64,000 nucleotides of DNA from Kluyvera ascorbata_C (GTDB lineage Bacteria; Pseudomonadota; Gammaproteobacteria; Enterobacterales; Enterobacteriaceae), in the NCBI RefSeq assembly GCF_044197065.1, contig NZ_JBIQOI010000002.1, positions 868,001 through 932,000 on the forward strand, given 5' to 3'. Below the pieces are notes generated by a model. The model did not search any database. It saw only the letters and a list, made by a program, of their open reading frames with translations, and was not told the origin of the DNA. Positions 24,673 through 34,151 of the stretch are shown here, in pieces. Position 1 is the first letter of the stretch. Each line of letters begins with the position of its first letter. The position numbers and the translations under genes are program-made.

Positions 24673-26052
24673 TTACTGTGCTGCTGCAGGTTTGCGCGGG
24701 CGACGCGGCGGGCGTGGCTTATCGCCAGCCGGTTTACCTTCCGCACTGCGCGGCTTGGCTTTCGGCGCCCCGCCGTCGTTACGACGCGGCGGCTGCTGGC
24801 TGCGACCCGCGCCCTGGCCTTGACCCTGGCCGCGACCACGGCCACCGCCGTTGCCACCATTACCGCCGCCGCGCTGCTGGCGACCGTTCTGAATAGGCTC
24901 GGCTTTGATTGACGGATCAACGTCATAGCCGTCGAGGGCGATGCGCGGGATCTCTTTCTTCAGCAGACGTTCGATGTCGCGAAGCAGTTTGAGTTCATCA
25001 ACACACACCAGAGACAGCGCTTCACCGGTGGCCGCCGCACGGCCGGTACGACCGATACGGTGCACGTAATCTTCCGGGACGTTTGGCAGCTCGTAGTTCA
25101 CCACGTGCGGCAGCTCTTCGATATCGAGGCCGCGCGCGGCGATGTCGGTTGCCACCAGCACGCGAATATCGCCGGATTTAAAATCAGCCAGCGCACGCGT
25201 ACGCGCACCCTGCGATTTGTTGCCGTGAATTGCCGCACTGCGGATACCGTCTTTGTTTAACTGCTCTGCCAGATGGTTCGCACCGTGTTTGGTACGGGTG
25301 AAAACCAGCACCTGCTGCCAGTTACCCTGGCCAATCATCTGCGACAACAGCTCGCGCTTACGCTTTTTATCCACCATATGCACGTGCTGCGTCACCTGCT
25401 CGGAAGCAGTATTGCGACGCGCCACTTCGATTTCCAGCGGGTTGGTCAGCAGCTTTTCAGCCAGTGCTTTGATGTCGTCAGAGAAGGTTGCGGAGAACAG
25501 CAGGTTCTGGCGCTTGGCTGGCAGTTTGGTCAGCACGCGGCGAATATCGTGGATAAAGCCCATATCCAGCATGCGGTCCGCTTCGTCCAGCACCAGAATT
25601 TCAATTTGATCGAGCTTCACGGCGTTCTGATGTTCAAGGTCCAGCAGACGGCCCGGCGTTGCCACCAGTACGTCGACGCCGCCGCGCAGTTTCATCATCT
25701 GCGGGTTAATGCTCACGCCGCCGAAAACCACCAGCGAACGGATGTTCAGGTAGCGGCTGTATTCACGGACGTTTTCGCCAATCTGGGCGGCCAGCTCACG
25801 GGTTGGTGTGAGGATCAGCGCGCGCACCGGGCGACGACCTTTGACGTGCGGCTCGCGAGACACCAGCAGTTGCAGCAGCGGCAGCGTAAAGCCTGCAGTT
25901 TTACCGGTACCGGTCTGCGCGCTGGCCATCAGGTCACGGCCCTGCAGTACAGCAGGAATCGCCTGCTGCTGAATAGGAGTGGGTTCCTGGTAGCCCTGCT
26001 CGGCAACGGCACGCAGAATATCGGGGTTCAGTCCGAGGGAATCAAAAGACAT
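24673..26052 (-). CDS. rhlE: ATP-dependent RNA helicase RhlE (DEAD box)
   Basis: 459-residue DEAD-box helicase involved in ribosome assembly and RNA turnover. Motifs in order: Q motif GYQEPTPIQQQAIP, Walker A SAQTGTGKT, PTRELAAQ, VATPGRLLD, VLDEADRMLDMGF, LLFSATFSDD, VATDIAARGLDIEELPHVVN and HRIGRTGR. The C-terminal tail from about residue 385 is Gly/Arg/Pro-rich (NGGNGGGRGRGQGQGQGAGR) and serves as a low-complexity RNA-binding extension. It is divergent from cecR, whose operator may also affect rhlE, as reported for E. coli. Confidence 0.96.
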   Translation of the reverse strand: MSFDSLGLNPDILRAVAEQGYQEPTPIQQQAIPAVLQGRDLMASAQTGTGKTAGFTLPLLQLLVSREPHVKGRRPVRALILTPTRELAAQIGENVREYSRYLNIRSLVVFGGVSINPQMMKLRGGVDVLVATPGRLLDLEHQNAVKLDQIEILVLDEADRMLDMGFIHDIRRVLTKLPAKRQNLLFSATFSDDIKALAEKLLTNPLEIEVARRNTASEQVTQHVHMVDKKRKRELLSQMIGQGNWQQVLVFTRTKHGANHLAEQLNKDGIRSAAIHGNKSQGARTRALADFKSGDIRVLVATDIAARGLDIEELPHVVNYELPNVPEDYVHRIGRTGRAAATGEALSLVCVDELKLLRDIERLLKKEIPRIALDGYDVDPSIKAEPIQNGRQQRGGGNGGNGGGRGRGQGQGQGAGRSQQPPRRNDGGAPKAKPRSAEGKPAGDKPRPPRRPRKPAAAQ

Positions 26053-26247
26053 AAATACTCCACACCCACCCCGACCGCACGCGGTGTAGTTTTCGAGGGG
26101 ATAAAAAACGGGGGAATGACAAAAACCACAATGTCATGAAGGGGCGGAGTGTAGCAGTTTTTGTGATGCACCGCATAAATTATCCCCTCCGGGGGAGAAA
26201 ACAAGATTATTCACCAGACTGGACAAGTTTAAAAACGCGGCATAATC

Positions 26248-26267
26248 TTAATCAATCGTTTGATTAA
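26248..26267. promoter_or_regulatory. CecR operator dyad
   Basis: TTAATCAA-TCGT-TTGATTAA: perfect 8-bp arms in the rhlE-cecR divergent region, 15 bp before the cecR start. A TetR-type autoregulatory site is the simplest reading. Confidence 0.7.
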
Positions 26268-26281
26268 TTTTTGGTGGCACC

Positions 26282-26959
26282 ATGAATGCAACGCCAATAA
26301 CCAGCAAAGGTGAACAGGCCAAAAGCCAGCTGATTGCCGCGGGGCTCGCCCAGTTTGGCGAATACGGGCTGCATGCCACCACCCGAGACATCGCCGCTCA
26401 GGCCGGGCAAAATATCGCGGCGATCACCTACTATTTTGGCTCAAAAGAAGATTTATACCAGGCCTGCGCCCAGTGGATTGCCGACTTTATCGGCGAGAAC
26501 TTCCGCCCGCACGCCGAAGCGGCAGAACAGCTCTTTGCTCAGCCCAAACCGGACAGAGAAGCCATGCGCGCGCTGATTCTTAACGCCTGCCAGAACATGA
26601 TCTTACTGCTGACCCAGGACGATACCCTGAACCTCAGCAAATTTATCTCACGCGAGCAGCTTTCACCGACCGCCGCCTACCAACGCATTCATGATCAGGT
26701 CATCGCCCCGCTGCACGCGCACCTCACCCGGCTGATTGCCGCCTATACTGGCTGCGATGCCAACAGTACGCAGATGATCCTCCACACCCACGCGCTGCTT
26801 GGCGAAGTGCTGGCCTTTCGCCTCGGGCGGGAAACCATCCTGATGCGCACCGGCTGGTCGCAGTTTGACGCCGATAAGGCCGAACAGATTTTTCAGGTGG
26901 TGACCTGCCACATCGATTTGATTCTGCAAGGATTAACGCAAAGGAGTCTGACCTCATGA
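26282..26959 (+). CDS. cecR: TetR-family regulator CecR (YbiH)
   Basis: 225-residue TetR repressor. The N-terminal helix-turn-helix is GLHATTRDIAAQAGQNIAAITYYFGSKEDLY (only part conserved motif). The C-terminal domain is a helical ligand pocket of the DUF1956 type. In E. coli CecR controls ybhGFSR and rhlE and affects sensitivity to cefoperazone and chloramphenicol. Its stop codon overlaps the ybhG start (ATGA at 26956-26959), so cecR-ybhGFSR is one operon. A strong palindrome lies in its promoter. Confidence 0.94.
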   Translation: MNATPITSKGEQAKSQLIAAGLAQFGEYGLHATTRDIAAQAGQNIAAITYYFGSKEDLYQACAQWIADFIGENFRPHAEAAEQLFAQPKPDREAMRALILNACQNMILLLTQDDTLNLSKFISREQLSPTAAYQRIHDQVIAPLHAHLTRLIAAYTGCDANSTQMILHTHALLGEVLAFRLGRETILMRTGWSQFDADKAEQIFQVVTCHIDLILQGLTQRSLTS

Positions 26960-27951
26960 AAAAACCGGTTGTCCTTATCCTGGTCGTCGTGGCGCTCGTC
27001 GCCGTGATTGGCGGTGGGACGTGGTGGTATCAGAGCCTGCAAAACAACGGGCTCACTCTGTACGGCAACGTGGATATCCGCACCGTCAATATGAGCTTCC
27101 GCGTCGGCGGCCGTTTGCAATCGCTGACGGTGGATGAAGGGGATGCCATTAAACAGGGGCAGACGCTGGGCGAACTGGATAAAGCGCCGTTTGAAAACGC
27201 GCTGATGCAGGCGAAGGCCAACGTTGCTACCGCGCAGGCGCAGTACGACCTGATGATGGCGGGCTACCGGGCCGAAGAGATTGCCCAGGCGGCAGCGGCC
27301 GTCAAACAGGCGCAGGCCGCTTATGACTACGCGCAGAGTTTCTTGCAGCGCCAGCAGGGGCTGTGGAGTAAACGGCTGTTGTCGGCTAACGACCTGGAAA
27401 ATGCGAAATCTTCCCGTGACCAGGCGCTGGCAACGCTGAAATCCGCGCAGGATAAGTTAAGCCAGTACCGCGCCGGTAACCGTCCGCAGGAAATTGCCCA
27501 GGCCAAAGCCAATCTGGAACAGGCCGAAGCCCAGCTGGCGCAATCGACGCTGGACTTGCAGGACACCGTGCTCACCGCCCCTTCTGACGGTACGCTGCTC
27601 ACCCGCGCCGTGGAGCCGGGCAGCATGCTCAGCGCAGGCAGCACGGTGCTGACGCTTTCCTTGACCCGCCCGGTCTGGGTGCGTGCCTACGTAGATGAAA
27701 AAAATCTCAGCCAGGCGCAGCCGGGGCGCGAAATTCTGCTCTATACCGATGGCCGCCCGGATAAGCCGTATCACGGTAAAATTGGCTTTGTGTCGCCTAC
27801 CGCAGAATTCACCCCGAAAACCGTTGAAACGCCCGACCTGCGTACCGACCTTGTCTACCGTCTGCGCATTATCGTGACCGATGCCGACGATAGCTTGCGT
27901 CAGGGGATGCCGGTCACCCTGCGCTTTGGCGATGAGTCGCGCCATGAGTAA
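26956..27951 (+). CDS. ybhG: Membrane-fusion (HlyD-like) subunit YbhG
   Basis: 331-residue periplasmic adaptor with one N-terminal anchor/signal helix (VVLILVVVALVAVIGGGTWW). The lipoyl/biotinyl halves are split by a long coiled coil (about 85-200, with repeated Ala/Gln-rich heptads such as AAAVKQAQAAYDYAQ), and a beta-barrel follows. It links the YbhFSR ABC exporter to an outer-membrane channel. It overlaps cecR by 4 bp and ybhF by 8 bp. Confidence 0.95.
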   Translation: MKKPVVLILVVVALVAVIGGGTWWYQSLQNNGLTLYGNVDIRTVNMSFRVGGRLQSLTVDEGDAIKQGQTLGELDKAPFENALMQAKANVATAQAQYDLMMAGYRAEEIAQAAAAVKQAQAAYDYAQSFLQRQQGLWSKRLLSANDLENAKSSRDQALATLKSAQDKLSQYRAGNRPQEIAQAKANLEQAEAQLAQSTLDLQDTVLTAPSDGTLLTRAVEPGSMLSAGSTVLTLSLTRPVWVRAYVDEKNLSQAQPGREILLYTDGRPDKPYHGKIGFVSPTAEFTPKTVETPDLRTDLVYRLRIIVTDADDSLRQGMPVTLRFGDESRHE

Positions 27952-29683
27952 ACAGCAGATTCAGCTGCACGGGCTGGTTAAACAGTTCGCCGGCATGAAT
28001 AAACCGGCGGTGGCGAAGCTGGACTGCACGATTAACGCCGGCTATGTCACCGGGCTGGTCGGCCCGGACGGCGCAGGGAAAACGACCCTGATGCGCATGC
28101 TGGCGGGTTTATTGAAACCTGACGACGGCAGCGCCGACGTGCTGGGGCTCGACCCGATTCGTGACGATAGCGCCCTGCACTCGGTGATGGGCTATATGCC
28201 GCAGAAGTTCGGCCTTTACGAAGACCTCACGGTGATGGAGAACCTCAACCTCTATGCCGACCTGCGCAGCGTCACCGGCGAGGCGCGCGAGAAAACCTTT
28301 GCTCGCCTGCTGGAATTTACCGCGCTCGGCCCGTTTACCTCACGTCTGGCCGGTAAGCTCTCCGGCGGCATGAAGCAGAAACTGGGGCTCGCCTGTACGC
28401 TGGTTGGCGAACCGAAGGTGCTGCTGCTCGATGAGCCCGGCGTCGGCGTTGACCCCATCTCCCGCCGCGAGCTGTGGCAGATGGTGCACGAACTGGCGGG
28501 CGATGGGATGCTGATCCTCTGGAGCACTTCCTATCTTGATGAAGCCGAACAGTGCCAGGACGTGCTGCTGATGAACGAAGGCGAGCTGCTCTATCAGGGC
28601 GAACCTACCGCCCTCACCCGCACCATGGCCGGGCGCAGCTTTTTAATGCATAGCCCGGTAGAGAACAACCGCCGACTGCTACAACACGCGCTGAAACAGG
28701 AGATAGTCAGCGACGGCATGATTCAGGGCCGCTCGGTGCGGGTTATCCTGAAAAAATCGGCAACGGCGGACGATCTCAAACGCGCGCCGGGAATGCCGGA
28801 GCTGGAGATTGAAGAGACCACGCCGCGCTTTGAAGATGCGTTTATTGACCTGCTCGGCGGCGCGGGCACCTCGGAATCTCCGCTGGGCGCCATTCTGCAT
28901 ACCGTTGATGGTTCAGCGGATGAGACGGTTATAGAAGCCCGAGAGCTCACCAAGAAATTCGGCGATTTCGCCGCCACCGACCACGTCAACTTCGCGGTCA
29001 AGCGCGGCGAGATTTTCGGCCTGCTCGGGCCCAACGGCGCGGGGAAATCCACCACCTTCAAGATGATGTGCGGCCTGCTGGTGCCCACCTCCGGCAACGC
29101 GCTGGTGCTGGATATGGATCTGAAAACCGGTTCGGGCAAAGCGCGCCAGCATTTAGGCTATATGGCGCAGAAATTTTCTCTCTACGGCAACCTGACCGTC
29201 GAGCAGAACCTCCGTTTCTTTTCCGGTGTATATGGCCTGCGCGGGCGGGTGCAGAACGATAAAATTGAGCGCATGAGCGAGGCGTTCGGCCTGAAGGCTA
29301 TCGCTCGCCATACTACCGATGCGCTGCCGCTGGGCTTTAAGCAACGTCTGGCGCTGGCCTGCTCGCTGATGCATGAGCCGGATATTCTGTTCCTCGATGA
29401 ACCCACCTCCGGCGTTGATCCTATTACTCGCCGTGAATTCTGGCTGCACATCAACAGCATGGTGGAAAAAGGAGTCACTGTGATGGTGACGACCCACTTT
29501 ATGGATGAAGCGGAGTACTGCGACCGTATCGGCCTGGTCTATCGCGGCAAGCTGATTGCCAGCGGCACGCCGGACGATTTAAAAGCCAAAGCCGCCGATG
29601 AACAACAGCCCGACCCGACCATGGAGCAGGCGTTTATCACCCTCATCCACGACTGGGATAAGGAGCATGCCGATGAGCGCTAA
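27944..29683 (+). CDS. ybhF: Fused double-ATPase subunit YbhF of ABC exporter
   Basis: 579-residue protein with two tandem nucleotide-binding domains. The first has GPDGAGKTTLMRML, LSGGMKQKLGLACTL and LLLDEPGVGVDPISRRE. The second has GPNGAGKSTTFKMMC, LPLGFKQRLALACSL and LFLDEPTSGVDPITRRE. The second signature motif is LGFKQ rather than LSGGQ, as in other YbhF proteins. The ATG at 27944 lies inside the last codons of ybhG. It powers YbhS/YbhR, implicated in E. coli in drug and cation efflux. Confidence 0.95.
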   Translation: MSKQQIQLHGLVKQFAGMNKPAVAKLDCTINAGYVTGLVGPDGAGKTTLMRMLAGLLKPDDGSADVLGLDPIRDDSALHSVMGYMPQKFGLYEDLTVMENLNLYADLRSVTGEAREKTFARLLEFTALGPFTSRLAGKLSGGMKQKLGLACTLVGEPKVLLLDEPGVGVDPISRRELWQMVHELAGDGMLILWSTSYLDEAEQCQDVLLMNEGELLYQGEPTALTRTMAGRSFLMHSPVENNRRLLQHALKQEIVSDGMIQGRSVRVILKKSATADDLKRAPGMPELEIEETTPRFEDAFIDLLGGAGTSESPLGAILHTVDGSADETVIEARELTKKFGDFAATDHVNFAVKRGEIFGLLGPNGAGKSTTFKMMCGLLVPTSGNALVLDMDLKTGSGKARQHLGYMAQKFSLYGNLTVEQNLRFFSGVYGLRGRVQNDKIERMSEAFGLKAIARHTTDALPLGFKQRLALACSLMHEPDILFLDEPTSGVDPITRREFWLHINSMVEKGVTVMVTTHFMDEAEYCDRIGLVYRGKLIASGTPDDLKAKAADEQQPDPTMEQAFITLIHDWDKEHADER

Positions 29684-30806
29684 AGGGCTATCGTGGCGGC
29701 GCGTGCGCGCGCTGTGCGTGAAGGAGACGCGGCAGATCGTCCGCGATCCCAGCAGCTGGCTGATTGCGGTGGTGATCCCGCTGATGCTGCTGTTTATTTT
29801 TGGCTACGGCATCAACCTCGACTCCAGCAAGCTGCGGGTCGGCGTGCTGCTTGAACAGCAAAGCAAAGAGGCGCTGGATTTTACCCATACCCTCACCGGC
29901 TCGCCCTATATCGACGCCACGATCAGCGACAACCGCCAGCAGCTGATTGAGATGATGCAGGCCGGGCGCATTCGCGGCCTGGTGGTGGTGCCGGTCGACT
30001 TCGACAAAAATATGGTCCGGCCGGGCAACGATGCGCCGATTCAGGTCATCACCGACGGCAGCGAGCCCAACACCGCCAACTTTGTGCAGGGTTACGTCGA
30101 GGGTATCTGGCAATTGTGGCAGAAACAGCGCGCGGAAGATAACGGCCAGAGCTTCGAACCGTTAATCGACGTGCAGACCCGCTACTGGTTTAACCCGGCG
30201 GCCATCAGCCAGCACTTTATTATTCCGGGGGCGATAACCATCATTATGACGGTGATCGGCGCGATTCTGACCTCGCTGGTGATCGCCCGCGAGTGGGAGC
30301 GCGGCACCATGGAGGCGCTGCTCTCCACCGAAGTCACCCGCGTCGAGCTGCTGCTGTGTAAGCTTATCCCCTACTACTTCCTCGGCATGCTGGCGATGCT
30401 GCTCTGTATGCTGGTGTCGGTGTTTGTGCTCGGCGTGCCCTATCGCGGCTCGCTGGTGATTCTGTTTTTCATCACCAGCCTGTTTTTGCTCAGCACGCTG
30501 GGGATGGGGCTTTTGATTTCGACCATCACTCGCAACCAGTTTAACGCCGCCCAGGTGGCGCTAAACGCCGCGTTTCTGCCGTCGATTATGCTGTCCGGGT
30601 TTATTTTCCAGATAGACAGTATGCCGGCGGCGATTCGCGTGGTGACCTATATCATTCCGGCGCGTTATTTCGTCAGCACGCTGCAAAGCCTGTTTCTGGC
30701 GGGGAATATTCCGGTGGTGCTGATGGTCAATACGCTGTTTTTGATTGCTTCGGCAGTGATGTTTATTGGCCTGACGTGGATGAAAACCAAACGTCGGTTA
30801 GATTAA
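29673..30806 (+). CDS. ybhS: ABC exporter permease YbhS
   Basis: 377-residue ABC-2 type permease with one N-terminal helix (AVVIPLMLLFIFGYGINLD), a large periplasmic domain (about 50-175), then five helices. The conserved ABC-2 segment REWERGTMEALLSTEVTRVELLLCK is present. The start at 29673 (MSAKGLSW) follows AAGGAG and overlaps the end of ybhF by 11 bp; an ATG two codons earlier is an alternative. It pairs with YbhR. Confidence 0.95.
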   Translation: MSAKGLSWRRVRALCVKETRQIVRDPSSWLIAVVIPLMLLFIFGYGINLDSSKLRVGVLLEQQSKEALDFTHTLTGSPYIDATISDNRQQLIEMMQAGRIRGLVVVPVDFDKNMVRPGNDAPIQVITDGSEPNTANFVQGYVEGIWQLWQKQRAEDNGQSFEPLIDVQTRYWFNPAAISQHFIIPGAITIIMTVIGAILTSLVIAREWERGTMEALLSTEVTRVELLLCKLIPYYFLGMLAMLLCMLVSVFVLGVPYRGSLVILFFITSLFLLSTLGMGLLISTITRNQFNAAQVALNAAFLPSIMLSGFIFQIDSMPAAIRVVTYIIPARYFVSTLQSLFLAGNIPVVLMVNTLFLIASAVMFIGLTWMKTKRRLD

Positions 30807-30824
30807 TTTTCGTGCTCGCATATT

Positions 30825-30892
30825 GCCCGGTGGAGCTGCGCTTACCGGTCCTACTAGCCTGGTAGGTCGGGTAAGCGCAGCGCCACCCGACA
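30825..30892. repeat. BIME between ybhS and ybhR
   Basis: GCCCGGTGGAGCTGCGCTTA and GGTCGGGTAAGCGCAGCGCC units in inverted order in the spacer inside the ybhGFSR operon. Confidence 0.75.
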
Positions 30893-30905
30893 TGAGGACG
30901 GCACT

Positions 30906-32012
30906 ATGTTTTACCGCTTATGGACGCTAATCCGCAAAGAGCTACAGTCGCTGCTGCGCGAGCCGCAGACGCGCGCCATTCTGATAATGCCGGTGCTGAT
31001 TCAGGTGCTGCTGTTCCCTTTTGCCGCCACGCTTGAGGTGACTAACGCCACCATCGCCGTCTATAACGAAGATAACGGCAAGCATTCGGTGGAGCTGACT
31101 CAACGCTTCGCCCGCGCCAAAGCCTTTACCCACGTTTTGCTGCTGCAAAGCCCGCAGGAGATCCAGCCGACTATCGACACTCAAAAGGCGCTGCTGCTGG
31201 TGCGCTTCCCGGCTGATTTCTCCCGTAATCTCGATACCTTCCAGACCGCACCAATGCAACTCTTGCTCGACGGGCGTAACTCGAACAGCGCTCAGATTGC
31301 CGCCAACTACTTACAGCAGATCGTCAAAAACTATCAGCAGGAGCTGCTGGAAGGCAAAGCGAAGCCGAACAATAGCGAACTGGTGGTGCGCAACTGGTAC
31401 AACCCTAATCTCGATTACAAATGGTTCGTGGTGCCGTCGCTTATCGCCATGATCACCACCATCGGGGTGATGATCGTTACCTCGCTGTCGGTGGCGCGTG
31501 AACGCGAGCAAGGGACGCTCGACCAGTTGCTGGTCTCCCCGCTTGCCACCTGGCAAATTTTTATCGGCAAGGCGGTGCCCGCGCTGATTGTCGCCACCTT
31601 TCAGGCAAGCATCGTGCTGGCTATCGGGATATGGGCCTATCAAATTCCGTTCGCCGGGTCGCTGGCGCTGTTCTACTTTACGATGGTGATTTACGGGCTG
31701 TCTCTGGTGGGCTTCGGGCTGCTTATCTCGTCGCTGTGTTCAACGCAGCAGCAGGCGTTTATTGGGGTGTTCGTCTTTATGATGCCCGCCATTCTGCTGT
31801 CGGGTTACGTGTCGCCGGTGGAGAATATGCCGGTGTGGTTGCAGCATCTGACGTGGATAAATCCGATTCGGCACTTTACCGATATCACCAAGCAAATCTA
31901 TTTGAAGGATGCGAGTTTGTCGATTATCTGGGGGAGTTTGTGGCCGCTACTGTTTATAGCGGCCACGACAGGCTCAGTGGCGTACGCGATGTTTCGCCGC
32001 AAGATCGCCTGA
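30906..32012 (+). CDS. ybhR: ABC exporter permease YbhR
   Basis: 368-residue ABC-2 permease paralogous to YbhS with the same plan: one N-terminal helix (ILIMPVLIQVLLFPFAATLE), a periplasmic domain, and five C-terminal helices with REREQGTLDQLLVSPLATWQ. It forms the heterodimeric channel with YbhS. Its last 39 bp overlap the 3' end of the converging ybhQ gene, as in E. coli. Confidence 0.95.
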   Translation: MFYRLWTLIRKELQSLLREPQTRAILIMPVLIQVLLFPFAATLEVTNATIAVYNEDNGKHSVELTQRFARAKAFTHVLLLQSPQEIQPTIDTQKALLLVRFPADFSRNLDTFQTAPMQLLLDGRNSNSAQIAANYLQQIVKNYQQELLEGKAKPNNSELVVRNWYNPNLDYKWFVVPSLIAMITTIGVMIVTSLSVAREREQGTLDQLLVSPLATWQIFIGKAVPALIVATFQASIVLAIGIWAYQIPFAGSLALFYFTMVIYGLSLVGFGLLISSLCSTQQQAFIGVFVFMMPAILLSGYVSPVENMPVWLQHLTWINPIRHFTDITKQIYLKDASLSIIWGSLWPLLFIAATTGSVAYAMFRRKIA

Positions 32013-32384
32013 GGCTTTCTCTTTTACCAGCAGCGAGAACACGGCCGGACCCGCAAGGATGACCAGAGCGGCCAGCGCCAGCAGGTAGTTATTGTGCAGC
32101 ACGCGTGACAGCAGCCAGACGACAATCATCGCTGCACCAAAATACCAGGTGGTGGTTAACTCTTCGAGCACGTCGGCGAAGGCGCGCCAGCGCTGCTCAG
32201 GGTGGCGCTGCAGCGCCAGCATCAATACGACGGTCACGGCATACAGCACGCAGAGCCCCAGGCCTACGCGTACCAGCGCGCCGCCCATCCAGCCCATCAC
32301 CAGTGCGGCGACGACCAGCAAATGCAACATAATCTGCCAGCAACTGAGTCCTGTTGCGACACGAATTCGTTGTTGCCACTTCAT
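31974..32384 (-). CDS. ybhQ: Inner-membrane protein YbhQ
   Basis: 136-residue protein of unknown function with four predicted helices (for instance QIMLHLLVVAALVMGWMGG and LLALAALVILAGPAVFSLLV). It is colinear with E. coli YbhQ at the same length. The start at 32384 (MKWQQRIRV) follows AGGAGAG; a longer frame to 32429 lacks conservation. It converges on ybhR with a 39-bp overlap. Confidence 0.88.
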   Translation of the reverse strand: MKWQQRIRVATGLSCWQIMLHLLVVAALVMGWMGGALVRVGLGLCVLYAVTVVLMLALQRHPEQRWRAFADVLEELTTTWYFGAAMIVVWLLSRVLHNNYLLALAALVILAGPAVFSLLVKEKASGDLAAKHRVRH

Positions 32385-32556
32385 GGCTTCTCTCCTGAAG
32401 AATTTTATTCGCTTATTCAGAGTACTCAAGTCTACGGAAAATTCCGTAATAGTGGTGCTTTTTGTGACGCTGTTGTCACTATTTTCACCAACAGAGTGAG
32501 GAATTGTGCCTAAACATTCATTTAACGAAGAGGAAAATGCAGGGGATTAGGTGATA

Positions 32557-32680
32557 TTCCCGGCGTCGCTGCGCTCGGCCGGGCTACCAATTCGCGCCTG
32601 TAGGCCTGATAAGCGCAGCGCCATCAGGCCACCGACGCGCATTGCCGGATGGCGGCGTAAACGCCTTATCCGGCCTACAC
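32557..32680. repeat. Cluster of three REP units before ybhL
   Basis: Units at about 32557-32587 (TTCCCGGCGTCGCTGCGCTC...), 32599-32630 (TGTAGGCCTGATAAGCGCAG...) and 32642-32680 (TTGCCGGATGGCGGCGTAAA...GGCCTACA). They fill most of the 309-bp ybhQ-ybhL gap. The remainder contains the ybhQ promoter region and nothing else recognised. Confidence 0.75.
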
Positions 32681-32693
32681 GTTCAATGCGACG

Positions 32694-33398
32694 TTAGCGG
32701 CGGTTGCCGAAAATACGCAGCAGCATCAGGAACAGGTTGATGAAGTCGAGATACAGCGTCAGCGCGCCAAGAATGGCGTATTTGCGCAGGTTCGACGAAT
32801 CGCGAACGTCAATCTGCTCACCGATATTTTTCAGCTTCTGGGTGTCGTAGGCGGTCAGGCCAACGAACACAATCACCCCGATGTAGGTAATGGCCCACAT
32901 CAGCGCATCGCTTTTCAGCCAGAAGTTCACCAGCGATGCCAGCACGATACCAATCAGCGCCATAAACAGCATGTTGCCAAAGCCGCTCAGGTCACGCTTC
33001 GTGGTGTAGCCGTACAGGCTCATGATACCGAACATCCCGCCGGTCACTACGAAGGTGCTGGCAATCGATGAATAGGTATAGACGAGGAAAATACTCGATA
33101 GCGTCAGCCCGGTGAGCGCTGAGTAGAGCATAAACAGCGTCGTCGCCATGCCTGCGCTCAAACGCTGTACCATGCCCGAGAGCACAAACACCAACGCCAA
33201 CTGTGCGATGATCAGACCAAAGAAGGTAATTTTGCTGGAAAAGACGAACATCATTACCGCGGGAGTGTTAGCCGCATACCAGGCGATAAACGCCGTCAGC
33301 AGCAACCCGCAGGTCATCCAACCATATACCTGCGCCATATAGGTTTGCAGACCGCTACGCGCCTGCACAATCGAATCGGATCGAGGGAATCGTTCCAT
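32694..33398 (-). CDS. ybhL: Bax inhibitor-1/YccA-family membrane protein YbhL
   Basis: 234-residue protein with seven predicted helices, member of the Bax inhibitor-1 (TMBIM) family. Typical segments are VYGWMTCGLLLTAFIAWYA, YALIGIVLASLVNF-like helices and the C-terminal LGALTLYLDFINLFLMLLRI with the family's Asp pair. Bacterial homologues can act as pH-dependent calcium leak channels (YetJ of Bacillus). No function is fixed for YbhL. Confidence 0.93.
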   Translation of the reverse strand: MERFPRSDSIVQARSGLQTYMAQVYGWMTCGLLLTAFIAWYAANTPAVMMFVFSSKITFFGLIIAQLALVFVLSGMVQRLSAGMATTLFMLYSALTGLTLSSIFLVYTYSSIASTFVVTGGMFGIMSLYGYTTKRDLSGFGNMLFMALIGIVLASLVNFWLKSDALMWAITYIGVIVFVGLTAYDTQKLKNIGEQIDVRDSSNLRKYAILGALTLYLDFINLFLMLLRIFGNRR

Positions 33399-33451
33399 GA
33401 CTTTCTCCTGAGTGTGAGTAGGACTTATGCTAAGCGTATCACATCCACGGC

Positions 33452-33904
33452 TTACCAGCGCTCGGCAGCGTGTTTATCGCTGTCGCGGGCTTCCACCCAG
33501 CGCTCGCCTTCCGGCGTGGCTTCACGCTTCCAGAACGGCGCGCGGGTTTTCAGGTAATCCATGATAAATTCGCCAGCGTCAAACGCGCTGCTGCGGTGCG
33601 CGCTGGTGACGCCAACGAACACAATCTCTTCACCGGGCCACATTTCACCAATACGGTGAATGACCGTCACGCGGCCAAGCGGCCAGCGTTCGCGCGCGGC
33701 ATCAACGATTTCGGCCAGCGCTTTTTCGGTCATGCCCGGATAGTGTTCCAGGGTCAGCGCTTTGACGCTATCGCCCAGGTTATGGTTACGCACCTTGCCG
33801 GTAAAAGTGACAACCGCGCCGTCTTCATCCCGCTCGGCAAGCCACGGGTATTCGTCACCAACGCTGAAGCGTTCGTGGCGAACGATAATTCGGGTCTCGC
33901 TCAT
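33452..33904 (-). CDS. moaE: Molybdopterin synthase catalytic subunit MoaE
   Basis: 150-residue large subunit of molybdopterin synthase, which converts cPMP to molybdopterin using the MoaD thiocarboxylate. The conserved blocks AVVTFTGKVRNHN, VTVIHRIGEMWPGEEIVFVGVTSAHR and the catalytic lysines in MDYLKTRAPFWKRE are present. It starts one base after the moaD stop and is the last gene of moaABCDE. Confidence 0.96.
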   Translation of the reverse strand: MSETRIIVRHERFSVGDEYPWLAERDEDGAVVTFTGKVRNHNLGDSVKALTLEHYPGMTEKALAEIVDAARERWPLGRVTVIHRIGEMWPGEEIVFVGVTSAHRSSAFDAGEFIMDYLKTRAPFWKREATPEGERWVEARDSDKHAAERW

Positions 33905-33905
33905 C

Positions 33906-34151
33906 TTAGCCTCCCGTTACCGGTGGGAAAAACGCCACTTCGTCACCGTCTGCGACCGGATGGTCAAAGCTCACCAGCGTCTGATTGACCGCCGCCAGCA
34001 GCTTGCCCTCTTCCAGCGCCAGCGACCAGCGCCCTTCTTGCGCCGCCAGATGCTGGCGAACGGCTTCAACCGTTGAAAACTCAGGGGCTAGCGCCAGCGA
34101 GTCAGTGCCCACCAGCTCGCGGACCTGAGCAAAAAACAGCACATTAATCAT
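33906..34151 (-). CDS. moaD: Molybdopterin synthase sulphur carrier MoaD
   Basis: 81-residue ubiquitin-fold carrier ending VTGG, whose terminal glycine is adenylated and thiocarboxylated by MoeB. The start at 34151 (MINVLFFAQ) matches E. coli and overlaps the moaC 3' end by 8 bp; a longer frame to 34214 is only the shadow of moaC. Confidence 0.95.
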   Translation of the reverse strand: MINVLFFAQVRELVGTDSLALAPEFSTVEAVRQHLAAQEGRWSLALEEGKLLAAVNQTLVSFDHPVADGDEVAFFPPVTGG